From: Deltaproteobacteria bacterium
Lineage (GTDB): Bacteria > Myxococcota > XYA12-FULL-58-9 > JAFGEK01
Direction of reading: 5' to 3'
Assembly (NCBI GenBank): GCA_016931625.1
Contig: JAFGEK010000095.1
Span: forward strand, 1-42,966
Length of the DNA stretch: 42,966 nucleotides
How positions within the stretch are numbered: the stretch's first letter is position 1; every line of letters begins with the position of its first letter. Under the pieces are notes generated by a model. The model did no database searches. It was not told where the DNA came from and worked only from the letters and a program-made list of their open reading frames with translations. Below are positions 33,298-42,667 of this stretch, piece by piece. The translations under genes were made by a program, and so were the position numbers.

Positions 33298-34236
33298 TTA
33301 TATCTTTTTTAGCCAATTTTCCAATGAAACAGGCAAAGCACTCTTAAGATGTAATGCAATACTTGTAATCGGATGTTGCAAGTGTATTTCACTAGCATGT
33401 AAAAAATGTCTGTTTTGCTTACTATTAGAACCACCATAAAGGAGATCACCTGCAAGCGGATGGCCAATAGCAGCTAAGTGCACTCGTATTTGATGACGAA
33501 CTCCTTGATGTAAAGAAACCTCAATTAATGTATGTCGTTGTTTATATTCAATCACTTTAAAATGAGTAATAGCATTATTGATATTGTCTAAATCACAATT
33601 TTGAGTTGCTGCTATATCTGCAATCATTCGTCGTCGATCAGTAATATCATGTTTGATAGGAAATTTTATTACCCCCGTTTGTTGAGGGTGGCCATCAACT
33701 AGAGCAAGATATTTTTTTAATACTGTATTATTACTAAATTGTTGCTGCAATTTTGCGAATACTTCTGAACTACGAGCGACGAGTAATACTCCCGAAGTAT
33801 TATTATCAAGTCGATGCAGCAATCCTGCTTCAAGAATTGAATGCCCGATGCCACAAAGTTCAGGGTAACGAGCGATTAAAGCGTTAGCCAAGGTATCAGT
33901 CTCATCAGGACTTAATGGCAATGAAGCCATACCAGCTTCTTTATTGACTGCTAATATATGTTTATCTTCGTAGATTAGAGAAAGAGGTATTTCATGGTTG
34001 GCTATTGGTAAAGGTGCATTTGCCGGGGGTATTCCCTTTATTATTATTTTCATATTTACATTCAAGCGCATACTTGAATTCTTTATCTTGCCATCAACAT
34101 AAACACGATGTTGCCGAAGAAGCATACGTACACGCTCTCGTGAAAAGCCACTAAGTTTATTTGTTAAAAAAATATCGAGCCGTTGACCTACTTCATTATT
34201 AGAAACGACTAGCTCAAATGGAGGCCAAATAAACAT
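33298..34236 (-). CDS. RluA family pseudouridine synthase
   Basis: The enzyme converts uridine to pseudouridine in rRNA or tRNA. The N-terminal S4 RNA-binding domain (about 14-75, QRLDIFLTNKL to YVDGKIKNSSMRL) is followed by the catalytic domain with LLHRLDNNTSGVLLVA, where Asp144 is the nucleophile, then LDGHPQQ-type and HQIRVHLAAIGHPLAGDLLYGG. The size of 313 residues is normal for the RluC/RluD group; the exact target is not assigned. ATG 34236 is preferred over the preceding GTG 34239. Confidence 0.92.
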   Translation of the reverse strand: MFIWPPFELVVSNNEVGQRLDIFLTNKLSGFSRERVRMLLRQHRVYVDGKIKNSSMRLNVNMKIIIKGIPPANAPLPIANHEIPLSLIYEDKHILAVNKEAGMASLPLSPDETDTLANALIARYPELCGIGHSILEAGLLHRLDNNTSGVLLVARSSEVFAKLQQQFSNNTVLKKYLALVDGHPQQTGVIKFPIKHDITDRRRMIADIAATQNCDLDNINNAITHFKVIEYKQRHTLIEVSLHQGVRHQIRVHLAAIGHPLAGDLLYGGSNSKQNRHFLHASEIHLQHPITSIALHLKSALPVSLENWLKKI

Positions 34237-34371
34237 CACTTTACTTTATCATTTTAGTGTTAATAGTTTGCTTTACTGGCTTTTTTTTAATGTAGTAATT
34301 AGTAATATCGTGCTATTCGTTAATGAAGCAATAACTCATCAAAGCACCAAGAAAGAATTAGAGGTGCAATT

Positions 34372-35370
34372 TTGGAAATCGGTATTGCCTACAATTTACC
34401 CTCTACAAACAAAAACAAAAACGATCTGATTAATAATATTCCTGAAGAATTCGAAAATTTTAAAACAGTAGAAGCAATAGCTGAAGTTATCGATAAGCAT
34501 GGTCATCGTCCCCGTTTATTAGGTGGTGGTCGCGGATTTGTTGCCGAGGTAATGAAGCATTCATCAGATTTGGTTTTCAATTTTGCTAAAGGTGTCGGTA
34601 CCAGATCAAGAGAAGCTCATATTCCAGCAGCTCTTGAAATGTTAGAAATACCTTTTACCCATAGCGATCCGCTTACTCTTGCAGTTGCTTTTGAAAAAGC
34701 CATATGCAAGCGGGTTATTAATAGTGCCGGAGTATCAACATCACGTTATGCCGTTATTCATTCTTTGCAAGAAGCGTCAGCTTTAACCTTAACATTTCCT
34801 TTAATGATCAAACCATTACACGAAGAACTAGTTGTTGATAAACGTTATCATCTACAGGTTACTAACTTGAGAGATCTTGTTGAACAACTTGAATATATTA
34901 ATCAAGAAACCAATCAACCTGTTATTGTTGAAGAATTTTGTAATGGACCAGAATTTGTAATTGGTATCATAGGTTCTGAAGCTAAGGCTCATGTAATTGG
35001 TATTATGGAAATTGTCCCAAAACACGTATCACTTGACTCATTTATTTATTACTCGGATTTAAAACAGAATCATACTGAACAGCTAAACTACGTCGTTCCA
35101 ACTAAGCAGCCAAAGCAACTTTTAGATTTAATAGCCAAAATTGCATTAGATGCTTATAGAACAATCCAGTGCCGAGATATTGGTAAAGTTGTGGTTCGCC
35201 TTGATAGTAGTACATCGTCTCCTGTATTTATAAAAATCGACCCATTACCAGGATTTAACCCAAAAAATAGTGATATTGTCATTCTGGCTCAAGGTATGGG
35301 AATTTCATATGAAGATTTGATCACTGAAGTAATCAAATCAGCCTGTGAACGTTATAATCTTTCATTTTAA
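34372..35370 (+). CDS. D-Ala-D-Ala ligase-like ATP-grasp protein with altered metal site
   Basis: This 332-residue protein has the D-alanine-D-alanine ligase architecture: an N-terminal domain (VEAIAEVIDKHGHRPRLLGG, LVFNFAKGVGTRSREAHIPAALEMLEIPFTHSD), and an ATP-grasp domain (FPLMIKPLHE, VIVEEFCNGPEFVIGI). In Ddl enzymes the metal ligands are Asp, Glu and Asn. Here the Asp is kept (Asp278), but the usual E-x-N reads Lys288-Ile-Asp290 in VFIKIDPLPGF. This makes ordinary ligase activity doubtful or implies a different substrate. The start is TTG 34372, with GAGG at 34361-34364. It precedes the pyrophosphatase gene by 100 bases, apparently with its own transcript. Confidence 0.75.
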   Translation: MEIGIAYNLPSTNKNKNDLINNIPEEFENFKTVEAIAEVIDKHGHRPRLLGGGRGFVAEVMKHSSDLVFNFAKGVGTRSREAHIPAALEMLEIPFTHSDPLTLAVAFEKAICKRVINSAGVSTSRYAVIHSLQEASALTLTFPLMIKPLHEELVVDKRYHLQVTNLRDLVEQLEYINQETNQPVIVEEFCNGPEFVIGIIGSEAKAHVIGIMEIVPKHVSLDSFIYYSDLKQNHTEQLNYVVPTKQPKQLLDLIAKIALDAYRTIQCRDIGKVVVRLDSSTSSPVFIKIDPLPGFNPKNSDIVILAQGMGISYEDLITEVIKSACERYNLSF

Positions 35371-35470
35371 ATAGTTCCCTTGACTACATAGGGCATACCT
35401 GATTATCACGCCCTCGTAATTATGCAATACAAAGGAATTGTCCTAAGTTTTTAAAAAGTCCGGAGGAATT

Positions 35471-37924
35471 ATGAAGTCGGTTTGTCGCAGAACCATCGAG
35501 GCGCTGGCAAGTTTTGCAGTGCTCCTCGTTGCATCATCGGCCTTTGCAAGTGAAGCCGATTTGGTATTACCCTCTCTCGATGTCGATATTAGCGGTATCA
35601 ATGCACATACATTGCTGCTCATCGGCATGGCTATCTGTGTCTTGGGTGGTTTGTTTGGATTAACTGTGTACCAGCGTCTTAAACGTTTGCCTGTACACAA
35701 GTCTATGCGCGAAGTCTCAGAAATCATTTATGAGACTTGTAAAACTTATCTATTCAATCAAGGCAAATTTTTATTAATTTTAGAAATCCTAATTGGCATT
35801 ATCATCGTTATTTATTTTGGCTGGTTACGTCATTTTGAAGCCAGTCAGGTAATTGACATTGTGGTGTTCTCATTAATTGGTATTGCTGGTAGCTATGGTG
35901 TTGCTTGGTTTGGTATTCGCGTTAATACGTTTGCGAATTCACGAGCATCATTTGCCTCGTTAAAAGGTAAACCTTATCCAACTTTTGCCATTCCGCTTAT
36001 GGCTGGCATGAGCATTGGTACCCTGCTTATCTCAGTTGAATTAGTGATGATGCTTGCCATCATGCTGTTCTTCCCTGAGAACGCTGGCCCCTGCTTTATC
36101 GGTTTTGCTATTGGCGAGTCGCTTGGCGCTTCAGCTCTGCGTATTGCTGGCGGTATCTTTACTAAAATTGCCGATATCGGCTCTGATTTAATGAAAATCA
36201 TCTTCAATATCAAAGAAGATGATGCTCGTAATCCTGGCGTTATTGCTGATTGCACAGGTGATAATGCTGGTGACTCAGTTGGTCCCACCGCTGACGGTTT
36301 TGAAACTTATGGTGTAACAGGCGTTGCTCTTATCACCTTCATTTTACTTGCTGTTGATCCTAGCTTAAGAGTCGAATTGTTAGTCTGGATTTTCGTCATG
36401 CGCATCATGATGATTATTACCAGCATCATCTCCTACACCATCAACCAAATCGTTGCTCGTGGGCGTTATCTTAATACTGATAAGATGAATTACGAAGCCC
36501 CACTAACGGTTTTAATATGGCTTACTTCAATTATCTCTATTGGCATGACTTATTTAGTTTCTTATTTGGTCATTCCAAATCTTGGCAACGATCCAACCTT
36601 ATGGTGGAAATTATCTACCATCATCACCTGCGGAACTCTTGCGGGTGCGGTTATACCTGAAGTAGTGAAAATCTTTACTTCAACTAAATCACGCCATGTC
36701 CAAGAAGTGGTCACCAGCGCTCGTGAAGGCGGTGCCTCACTTAATGTGCTCTCTGGTTTAGTAGCAGGTAATTTCAGTGCGTTCTGGATGGGTCTAGTCA
36801 TTGCTGGGCTTATGGCTATAGCTTTCTTTGTTAGCACTACCGGCCTTGGTAATTTTATGGTCACCCCAGCAGTATTTGCTTTTGGTCTTGTGGCTTTTGG
36901 TTTCTTAGGTATGGGACCAGTTACCATCGCTGTCGACTCCTACGGACCAGTTACTGATAATGCGCAATCTATTTACGAATTATCGATGATTGAATCTATT
37001 CCTGAGATCGATAAAGAAATCGAAAAAGAGTTTGGCTTTAAACCTGCTTTTGATAAAGGCAAGCTTTTCCTTGAAGAAAATGATGGCGCTGGCAATACCT
37101 TCAAAGCTACCGCTAAACCTGTTCTAATTGGTACTGCAGTAGTTGGTGCAACCACCTTGGTATTCTCGATCATCGTACTACTAGCCAAAAATGCAGCAGG
37201 GATGGGTGCTGATGCTAGCTTGACTCAATTAGGTGGGGCAATCGAATCAGTATCTAAATTCTTTTCTCTGCTACATCCCACATTTTTATTAGGCCTAATT
37301 TGTGGTGGTGCGGTTATTTACTGGTTCTCGGGGGCTTCTATCCAAGCTGTTAGTACAGGTGCATATCGTGCCGTTGAATTTATCAAACGTAATATCAAAC
37401 TAGGTGGTGAAACTGATAAGGCTTCAATCGAAGACTCTAAAAAGGTTGTAGCAATTTGCACTAAGTATGCACAAAAAGGTACAGTTAATATCTTTCTATC
37501 GGTGTTCTTTGGCACCTTAGCCTTTGCTTCAATTGAACCATATTTCTTTGTAGGTTATCTAATCTCCATCGCCATTTTTGGTCTTTATCAAGCCATTTTC
37601 ATGGCCAATGCTGGTGCTGCTTGGGATAATGCTAAGAAACTTGTTGAAGTTGACTTGGGCGAAAAAGGCACAGAATTACATGCTGCAACTGTTGTGGGTG
37701 ACACTGTAGGCGATCCATTCAAAGATACCTCATCAGTGGCTATGAACCCCATTATCAAGTTCACTACTCTTTTTGGCTTATTAGCTACTGAGTTAGCTCT
37801 TGAAATGGATGGTTCAACTCGCATTGGTTTAGCAATCGTTTTCTTTGCTATTATGTTAGTGTTTGTATACCGTTCATTTTACGGTATGCGCATTAAAATC
37901 GATGATGATGCTAAACCTTCATAA
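35471..37924 (+). CDS. hppA: Membrane-bound ion-translocating pyrophosphatase, divergent type
   Basis: The integral membrane enzyme hydrolyses PPi and pumps H+ and/or Na+. It has 817 residues and about sixteen helices, plus a signal-like first helix (residues 1-27). Core motifs are present in altered form: DDARNPGVIADCTGDNAGDSVGP starting at Asp250, and VVGDTVGDPFKDTSS near the end. The GNTFKATAK segment carries Lys545 at the position that separates K+-independent (Lys) from K+-dependent (Ala) enzymes. Both the SVGPTADGFETYG wording and the Pro after this segment mark it as a divergent subgroup. Ion specificity is not proven. GGAGGA before the ATG is a strong ribosome site, and a strong terminator follows. 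Confidence 0.92.
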   Translation: MKSVCRRTIEALASFAVLLVASSAFASEADLVLPSLDVDISGINAHTLLLIGMAICVLGGLFGLTVYQRLKRLPVHKSMREVSEIIYETCKTYLFNQGKFLLILEILIGIIIVIYFGWLRHFEASQVIDIVVFSLIGIAGSYGVAWFGIRVNTFANSRASFASLKGKPYPTFAIPLMAGMSIGTLLISVELVMMLAIMLFFPENAGPCFIGFAIGESLGASALRIAGGIFTKIADIGSDLMKIIFNIKEDDARNPGVIADCTGDNAGDSVGPTADGFETYGVTGVALITFILLAVDPSLRVELLVWIFVMRIMMIITSIISYTINQIVARGRYLNTDKMNYEAPLTVLIWLTSIISIGMTYLVSYLVIPNLGNDPTLWWKLSTIITCGTLAGAVIPEVVKIFTSTKSRHVQEVVTSAREGGASLNVLSGLVAGNFSAFWMGLVIAGLMAIAFFVSTTGLGNFMVTPAVFAFGLVAFGFLGMGPVTIAVDSYGPVTDNAQSIYELSMIESIPEIDKEIEKEFGFKPAFDKGKLFLEENDGAGNTFKATAKPVLIGTAVVGATTLVFSIIVLLAKNAAGMGADASLTQLGGAIESVSKFFSLLHPTFLLGLICGGAVIYWFSGASIQAVSTGAYRAVEFIKRNIKLGGETDKASIEDSKKVVAICTKYAQKGTVNIFLSVFFGTLAFASIEPYFFVGYLISIAIFGLYQAIFMANAGAAWDNAKKLVEVDLGEKGTELHAATVVGDTVGDPFKDTSSVAMNPIIKFTTLFGLLATELALEMDGSTRIGLAIVFFAIMLVFVYRSFYGMRIKIDDDAKPS

Positions 37925-37983
37925 GCTAATTAATGTTTAATAGTTATTAAAGCTATTTGCATAATTTAATTTATTCGTACTCT

Positions 37984-38022
37984 GGCGGGCCTAAATATTT
38001 TATTAGGCCCGCCGTTTTTTTT
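37984..38022 (+). terminator. Strong rho-independent terminator after hppA
   Basis: GGCGGGCCTAA (37984-37994) and TTAGGCCCGCC (38003-38013) form a perfect 11-bp stem with an 8-nt loop, followed by a run of eight T (38015-38022). This is a textbook intrinsic terminator placed 60 bases after the pyrophosphatase stop codon. Confidence 0.95.
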
Positions 38023-38059
38023 ATTCTCTATAAATTATCAACAAAATTGCTGAACCTAT

Positions 38060-38082
38060 AAACGTAAGTCTAGTGTACGTTT
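38060..38082. promoter_or_regulatory. Inverted repeat upstream of the 675-residue gene
   Basis: AAACGTA (38060-38066) and TACGTTT (38076-38082) are perfectly complementary with a 9-nt spacer, 55 bases before the start codon. It might be an operator; nothing more can be said. Confidence 0.3.
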
Positions 38083-38136
38083 TAACAACAAGTTATTTGT
38101 TTAGCTATTTGATGTCTCTAATATGGAGTTAACACT

Positions 38137-40164
38137 ATGAGTGCCCCGCACCCAATTGATGGCAGCAGCAATATTGGGACCCAAGGAAGCGCAAATGTAG
38201 TCGACTATGCCATTCGCGCCTTATATATGGCTGACCCGGCAACTATTGATAATGCATTTGACTCATTTAATACTTGGTCACCGCTTGAAAAAGAACGTCT
38301 ACAAAAACTATTAGAAGAACGTAATCTAGTTTTATCCCCCGAAGCCAAAGATGCTATCAATTATGGCCGTATTGAAGAAATAAAACATCTGTTGCGCCGT
38401 GCCATTATTGAACAAACTCAAGAAAAAACTTTAGAATTTGTAAATGATAGAGAAACTGAATTTAAAACAGAACCGCAGCAAACGCTAACTCGTGATCAAG
38501 GGGATCTGCCACAAATAAAAAAAGCACCAGATTCTTCTACTCCTACAGTTCGTTTGCCCATAGATAGTAATGAAGAAATTTCAGCTGGTGCTAATTTATT
38601 TGCCTCTGAAATACCTACTGAAATACCTGAAACTGATGTTGTTACTTATCAATCATATCAAGCACCACCAAATTTTACAGGTAAAAAAACAGCAGTTTTG
38701 ACTGACCAAAAAACATTAGAAACTACTGTTAGCAACATCAAAGAACCCCTAACAATATTAGAAGCAGAGGTAATAGAAAAACCCTCCCCCTCAATTAAGA
38801 CACCTGCAACTAATGCGCCAACGAGCAAAACGACTAACGACGCAAAAACGCTTGAAAAAAATATTAAACCTCAACCCAATTTTACATCGTCATCTAAAAC
38901 TAACGTTGATGTAGCTAAAACTCAGCCACAATTAAATTTAATACCGCTTACGCCCTGTATCGATCCCGCAATTTTAGCCCGGGTGCGCAAAGAATTATTG
39001 GCTTTAGTAACTGTGCTTAAACATTCATCATCACAACCCAATAAAGCTAAGCTCCCTTTGAAAGATAAAAAAGCATTACTTGGACAATCTGTGGCAACTT
39101 ATCAATATATTAAAGAATTTCCCGCAGATGGCCGATCAAAAATAGCTGCTAGTTTACCTTTAATGCAATTTGCACCAGATGGTTTACGCAAAACTTTAGA
39201 GGGATTAGGTATTATTAACTTAGCGGATTTTTTAGTGCGTGGAATGCTGATTACCGGGCGCCGTATCTTAGCGCCTTTATTAGATATTCCCACGGCAACG
39301 CTGTTGTTAGCAATGTATCGTGCTGAATTACTTGATCTACCTTTAAAGCCAGGTCAAGCCACACCACATCCAAAAGATTTAATATTGCTTGCGCATCTTG
39401 GTATTGTCTGTACTGACGATTTAGCCTTATTGGCGCAAATCATCAACGATAGCCCAGAGCAATTACAGTTACTGCAAAAATTGTTTGCACTTGTACAAAA
39501 AAATTATCCTCAATTTGTAGGCAGACAATTGATTTCGCGCCACGATTTAAAAAATTGGGCGCAGGCAGCTCAAAAACGAAATAGCGATATAGAATTACCT
39601 AAACCGACAAAAGATATAACATTAGATAGCGATTCTTGTTTAGAAGCAGTTCTTGGTTGGCATTTGCAGCAGCGCTACCCTAATAAACAAGCCCTTTGGG
39701 ATACTATAGTCTTTTGTTGTATTAGTTTATTAAAAAATAAAGATGCTAACGTTGACTTCGATCTGCAACGCCAAGTTTTAGCCTATGGTAGTGACGACCT
39801 ACATGCAGCAATCGCGGATTTAGATAAAGAGAAGAATATAGAGCAAGAACGCCTTGATTTGCAGCGATTAGATGCGACTCGACAAGAAGTAATTAGAGAA
39901 CAACAGCTATTTTATGCAGCCCAACGTGAAATGAATGAGCGTTTAGCGCAATTACATCCTCACGGCTGGTCATTATTAACCAATCTTCAGCCACAAATTG
40001 CAGCTCATTCTACTCGCAAAGGACGTGTAAGTTTTTGGTTGGAGCCCATGGCTGATACAAAAGGCGCCCGGTTACCCGGAGAAACTGGTCGTTTGCCTGC
40101 AGCGTTAAATCCTATCTATGTCAGTATAAATCCTGATTCAGGAGCTATCGAGCCTGTAACCTAA
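38137..40164 (+). CDS. Unknown 675-residue protein with disordered linker
   Basis: I do not recognise this protein. Residues about 1-105 are helical (VDYAIRALYMADPATIDNAFDSFN, then LEKERLQKLLEERN). Residues about 110-275 are a low-complexity linker rich in Thr, Pro, Lys, Glu and Ser. Residues about 280-530 are again helical and more conserved-looking (PADGRSKIAASLPLMQFAPDGLRKTLEGLG). A coiled coil follows at about 555-604, and the last 70 residues carry RKGRVSFWLEPMADTKGARLPGE. There is no signal peptide or membrane helix. It follows the pyrophosphatase terminator and is convergent with the radical SAM gene, so it has its own transcript. The ATG is preceded by GGAG. Confidence 0.65.
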   Translation: MSAPHPIDGSSNIGTQGSANVVDYAIRALYMADPATIDNAFDSFNTWSPLEKERLQKLLEERNLVLSPEAKDAINYGRIEEIKHLLRRAIIEQTQEKTLEFVNDRETEFKTEPQQTLTRDQGDLPQIKKAPDSSTPTVRLPIDSNEEISAGANLFASEIPTEIPETDVVTYQSYQAPPNFTGKKTAVLTDQKTLETTVSNIKEPLTILEAEVIEKPSPSIKTPATNAPTSKTTNDAKTLEKNIKPQPNFTSSSKTNVDVAKTQPQLNLIPLTPCIDPAILARVRKELLALVTVLKHSSSQPNKAKLPLKDKKALLGQSVATYQYIKEFPADGRSKIAASLPLMQFAPDGLRKTLEGLGIINLADFLVRGMLITGRRILAPLLDIPTATLLLAMYRAELLDLPLKPGQATPHPKDLILLAHLGIVCTDDLALLAQIINDSPEQLQLLQKLFALVQKNYPQFVGRQLISRHDLKNWAQAAQKRNSDIELPKPTKDITLDSDSCLEAVLGWHLQQRYPNKQALWDTIVFCCISLLKNKDANVDFDLQRQVLAYGSDDLHAAIADLDKEKNIEQERLDLQRLDATRQEVIREQQLFYAAQREMNERLAQLHPHGWSLLTNLQPQIAAHSTRKGRVSFWLEPMADTKGARLPGETGRLPAALNPIYVSINPDSGAIEPVT

Positions 40165-40208
40165 ACACCCATTTTCAGTACATACGTGGTATGAATTAGA
40201 GACACCCA

Positions 40209-41693
40209 CTAGTTATGATGATGTCGTGTTTGGCGTTTCGGTTGTTTATTTTTGATAAGATTATTAGCGGATTTACCTTTATTATTATCATTGGATGTCG
40301 ACTCAAATAGCTGTTGAGCTTCAATAGATGACATCCCACGTTTTTCAACAAGATATGTACTTAGCATAGATGCTAATCGCATTGGTGTGATTTGATGTGT
40401 CTTCTTAATTTTTATAAAGAGCCATTCAGCGAAGTCTAAAAATGAGAAAAATGGAGATTCTGTGGTGCATAATGCTTTTGTAGCGGTAATAAAGCGACCA
40501 CTATTAGCAACGAGATCCCAATAGCGAGCAAAACGTTTTAATCGTTGCACTAACATAAAATCTAAGCATGAATTTTGTAATAGTTCATAAGGTGGCAATT
40601 GAGCATAAACCATTTGCCAATCAGTATCATGCCGAGCGATCAAAGCCCCTGGTAAACGTTTTAATATACCTACCTGTATTTCATGAGGATTAGTGGCATA
40701 AAGGCGATCAAAGCTTTGCGCTATACTTGGTAAATTTTCACCAGGCAAACCAATAATTAAATCTGCGTGCAAATGTGCCTGGGTTTTTTTGCGTAATTTA
40801 GTAATGCTTTTAACTACCTGATTGGCTTTTTGTTTACGGCCAACACGGGCAACAATTTTGTCATTTAAGCTTTGCACTCCTATCTCTAACTGTAGCGTGC
40901 CTTTGGGAAACTGCGCCATAATGTTTAAGAGTTGTTCGGGTAGCTGATCAGCAATTACTTCAACATGTACAAAAAGTTCTGGGCAGATTTTATTAATAAA
41001 AAACTCAAGTATTTTATAGCTAATTTCTGGTTTAATATTAAAAGTGCGATCAACAAAACGAAAATGACGCAATCCCCGTTGCCATAAATTTGTCATGGCT
41101 ATAAACAAATTATCAAGTGGCACCCAACGTACTTTTCTATTGAGCGCTGAAAGACAAAACTCACAGCCAAAAGAGCAACCACGTGAAGCTTCAAGATAAA
41201 TAATACGTTGCTGGATATCGATATCGCTATACTCAGAATATGGTAATTGTATGCGCGATAAATCTGGCAAACTTCCATGAATTATCTTAGTTGCAGGTTG
41301 TTTGTTAGCAAAATAATCATTAATTAATTCAACAAAACTCTCTTCGCCTTCACCAGTAATAACATGATCAGCTTGTGCTACCATAGCTATCGATTTGCTG
41401 TCATAACTTACTTCAGGGCCACCAAGTACTATGAATAATTCAGGGCGAATTCGCTTTAATATTCCTATTAGTTCAGCAGTGATACGAGCATTCCAAATAT
41501 ATACTCCAAGTCCTAAAATACGTGGTTTTAACGCCAAAATGCACTCAACTATATCGTTGGGACGTTCTTCAAGGGTAAATTCTATAATTTGCGAATGCTC
41601 GCGCCAGTGACCAAGATTAGCGCGTAAATAACGTAATCCTAGTGAGGTATGTGAATAACGAGCGTTTATAGTTGCAAGTACGATATCTGCCAT
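40209..41693 (-). CDS. B12-binding domain radical SAM protein
   Basis: The N-terminal part (about 1-130) is a cobalamin-binding-like Rossmann domain (DIVLATINARYSHTSLGLRYLRANLG, ILGLGVYIWN, VLGGPEVSYD). The radical SAM domain follows, with its iron-sulfur cysteines in ASRGCSFGCEFC near residues 170-180, and the strands VDRTFNIK, LQLEIGVQS and LIIGLPGE. The C-terminal tail resembles DUF4080, then ends in a Lys/Asn/His-rich low-complexity stretch. The reaction is unknown; relatives act as methyltransferases or methylthiotransferases. The frame begins at GTG 41699, but ATG 41693 fits the family start. It is divergent from tcdA. Confidence 0.85.
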   Translation of the reverse strand: MADIVLATINARYSHTSLGLRYLRANLGHWREHSQIIEFTLEERPNDIVECILALKPRILGLGVYIWNARITAELIGILKRIRPELFIVLGGPEVSYDSKSIAMVAQADHVITGEGEESFVELINDYFANKQPATKIIHGSLPDLSRIQLPYSEYSDIDIQQRIIYLEASRGCSFGCEFCLSALNRKVRWVPLDNLFIAMTNLWQRGLRHFRFVDRTFNIKPEISYKILEFFINKICPELFVHVEVIADQLPEQLLNIMAQFPKGTLQLEIGVQSLNDKIVARVGRKQKANQVVKSITKLRKKTQAHLHADLIIGLPGENLPSIAQSFDRLYATNPHEIQVGILKRLPGALIARHDTDWQMVYAQLPPYELLQNSCLDFMLVQRLKRFARYWDLVANSGRFITATKALCTTESPFFSFLDFAEWLFIKIKKTHQITPMRLASMLSTYLVEKRGMSSIEAQQLFESTSNDNNKGKSANNLIKNKQPKRQTRHHHN

Positions 41694-41757
41694 AAGCACT
41701 AGTCAACTATCTGCTAACTGGCTTATCTGACAAGTATGATAAAAAGGAAAATTTAAG

Positions 41758-42564
41758 ATGCCTGATAAAAAACTTCCATTAGAATGGCATGAAATATTTT
41801 CACGCTTAATTGCTTTGTACGGCCTAGCAGCGGTCAAAAATTTTGCTCAAGCACGTGTGATAGTATTTGGTGTTGGAGGTGTTGGTAGTTTTGCTGCCGA
41901 GGCATTAGTACGTTCAGCGATTGGCAATATACTGCTTGTAGACTTTGATACAATTGTAAACAGCAATATCAATCGACAACTTCAAGCATTTGTAAGCAAA
42001 GTAGGACAGCCTAAAGCAACAATTATGCGTGAGCGACTATATAAAATTAATCCGTATGCGCGTATTGATGCATCAATTAAAAAATATGATTCAAAACAAG
42101 CTGACATTCTTTTAAAACCGCCTTGGCCTGGCGCGGCATTTGATTATGTCGTTGATTGCATTGATGATCTTGGTGCTAAGGCTCATTTACTTGCGACCTG
42201 TCGTACACTTCAATTGCCCGTTGTGTCATCAATGGGGGCAGGAGGTAAAACCGACCCAACTCGCATTCGTATCAAAGATTTAGCAGCAACTGATATTTGT
42301 CCATTAGCACAACAATTACGTAAACGCTTACGACAAAAGCATGGATTTCCACGTAAAGGCAAAATGGGAGTTATGGCGGTTTTTTCTGAAGAGACACCGC
42401 AAAAAATTGATACCTCAGAATCAGAAAGATTGTTTGTAAATTCTGAAGCAATAGCAAATTTGCCCCGTATACATGGTACGTTAGTAGCGGTAACTGGCAG
42501 TTTCGGTTTAGCTTGTGCTAGTCAAGTAATAAATTCACTCAGGAGCCACTTGCAAAAGTCATAA
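41758..42564 (+). CDS. tcdA: tRNA threonylcarbamoyladenosine dehydratase
   Basis: The 268-residue protein is an E1-like ATP-dependent enzyme of the ThiF/HesA superfamily and matches TcdA (CsdL). It has the nucleotide-binding Gly38-Val-Gly-Gly-Val-Gly-Ser44, the IVNSNINRQLQA loop, VVDCIDDLGAK, and VSSMGAGGKTDPTRIRIKD. TcdA cyclises t6A at position 37 of tRNAs to ct6A. It uses the product of the pathway that starts with the TsaC-type enzyme encoded at 21253-21963. The family is normally about 270 residues. AGGA upstream of ATG 41758 is the ribosome site. Confidence 0.9.
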   Translation: MPDKKLPLEWHEIFSRLIALYGLAAVKNFAQARVIVFGVGGVGSFAAEALVRSAIGNILLVDFDTIVNSNINRQLQAFVSKVGQPKATIMRERLYKINPYARIDASIKKYDSKQADILLKPPWPGAAFDYVVDCIDDLGAKAHLLATCRTLQLPVVSSMGAGGKTDPTRIRIKDLAATDICPLAQQLRKRLRQKHGFPRKGKMGVMAVFSEETPQKIDTSESERLFVNSEAIANLPRIHGTLVAVTGSFGLACASQVINSLRSHLQKS

Positions 42565-42608
42565 AAAGAGCTAATTTTTTGAATTTTATTATCAAAATTA
42601 AGCATCAA

Positions 42609-42667
42609 AGATCCGTCGCTGCCGATCATTAATTTATGAAAAAAAACAAAAAAACAACAACGGATCT
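42609..42667. repeat. Inverted repeat around the transposase start codon
   Basis: AGATCCGT (42609-42616) and ACGGATCT (42660-42667) are exact reverse complements, with 43 bases between that contain the start codon of the transposase gene. It may be part of the element's end or an RNA structure that hides its own start. Confidence 0.4.

Noticed and set aside
35385-35415. TTGACT with a possible -10 at 17 bases before hppA
   Set aside because: The downstream hexamer TTATCA matches the -10 consensus poorly, so I do not call a promoter there.
36562-36927. Antisense open frame of 121 codons inside hppA
   Set aside because: The plus-strand pyrophosphatase is certain here; the antisense translation is low in complexity and matches nothing.
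40165-40208. Repeated ACACCCA in the gap between the unknown gene and the radical SAM gene
   Set aside because: Seven-base repeats in such a short gap can occur by chance, and no hairpin or U-run supports a function.
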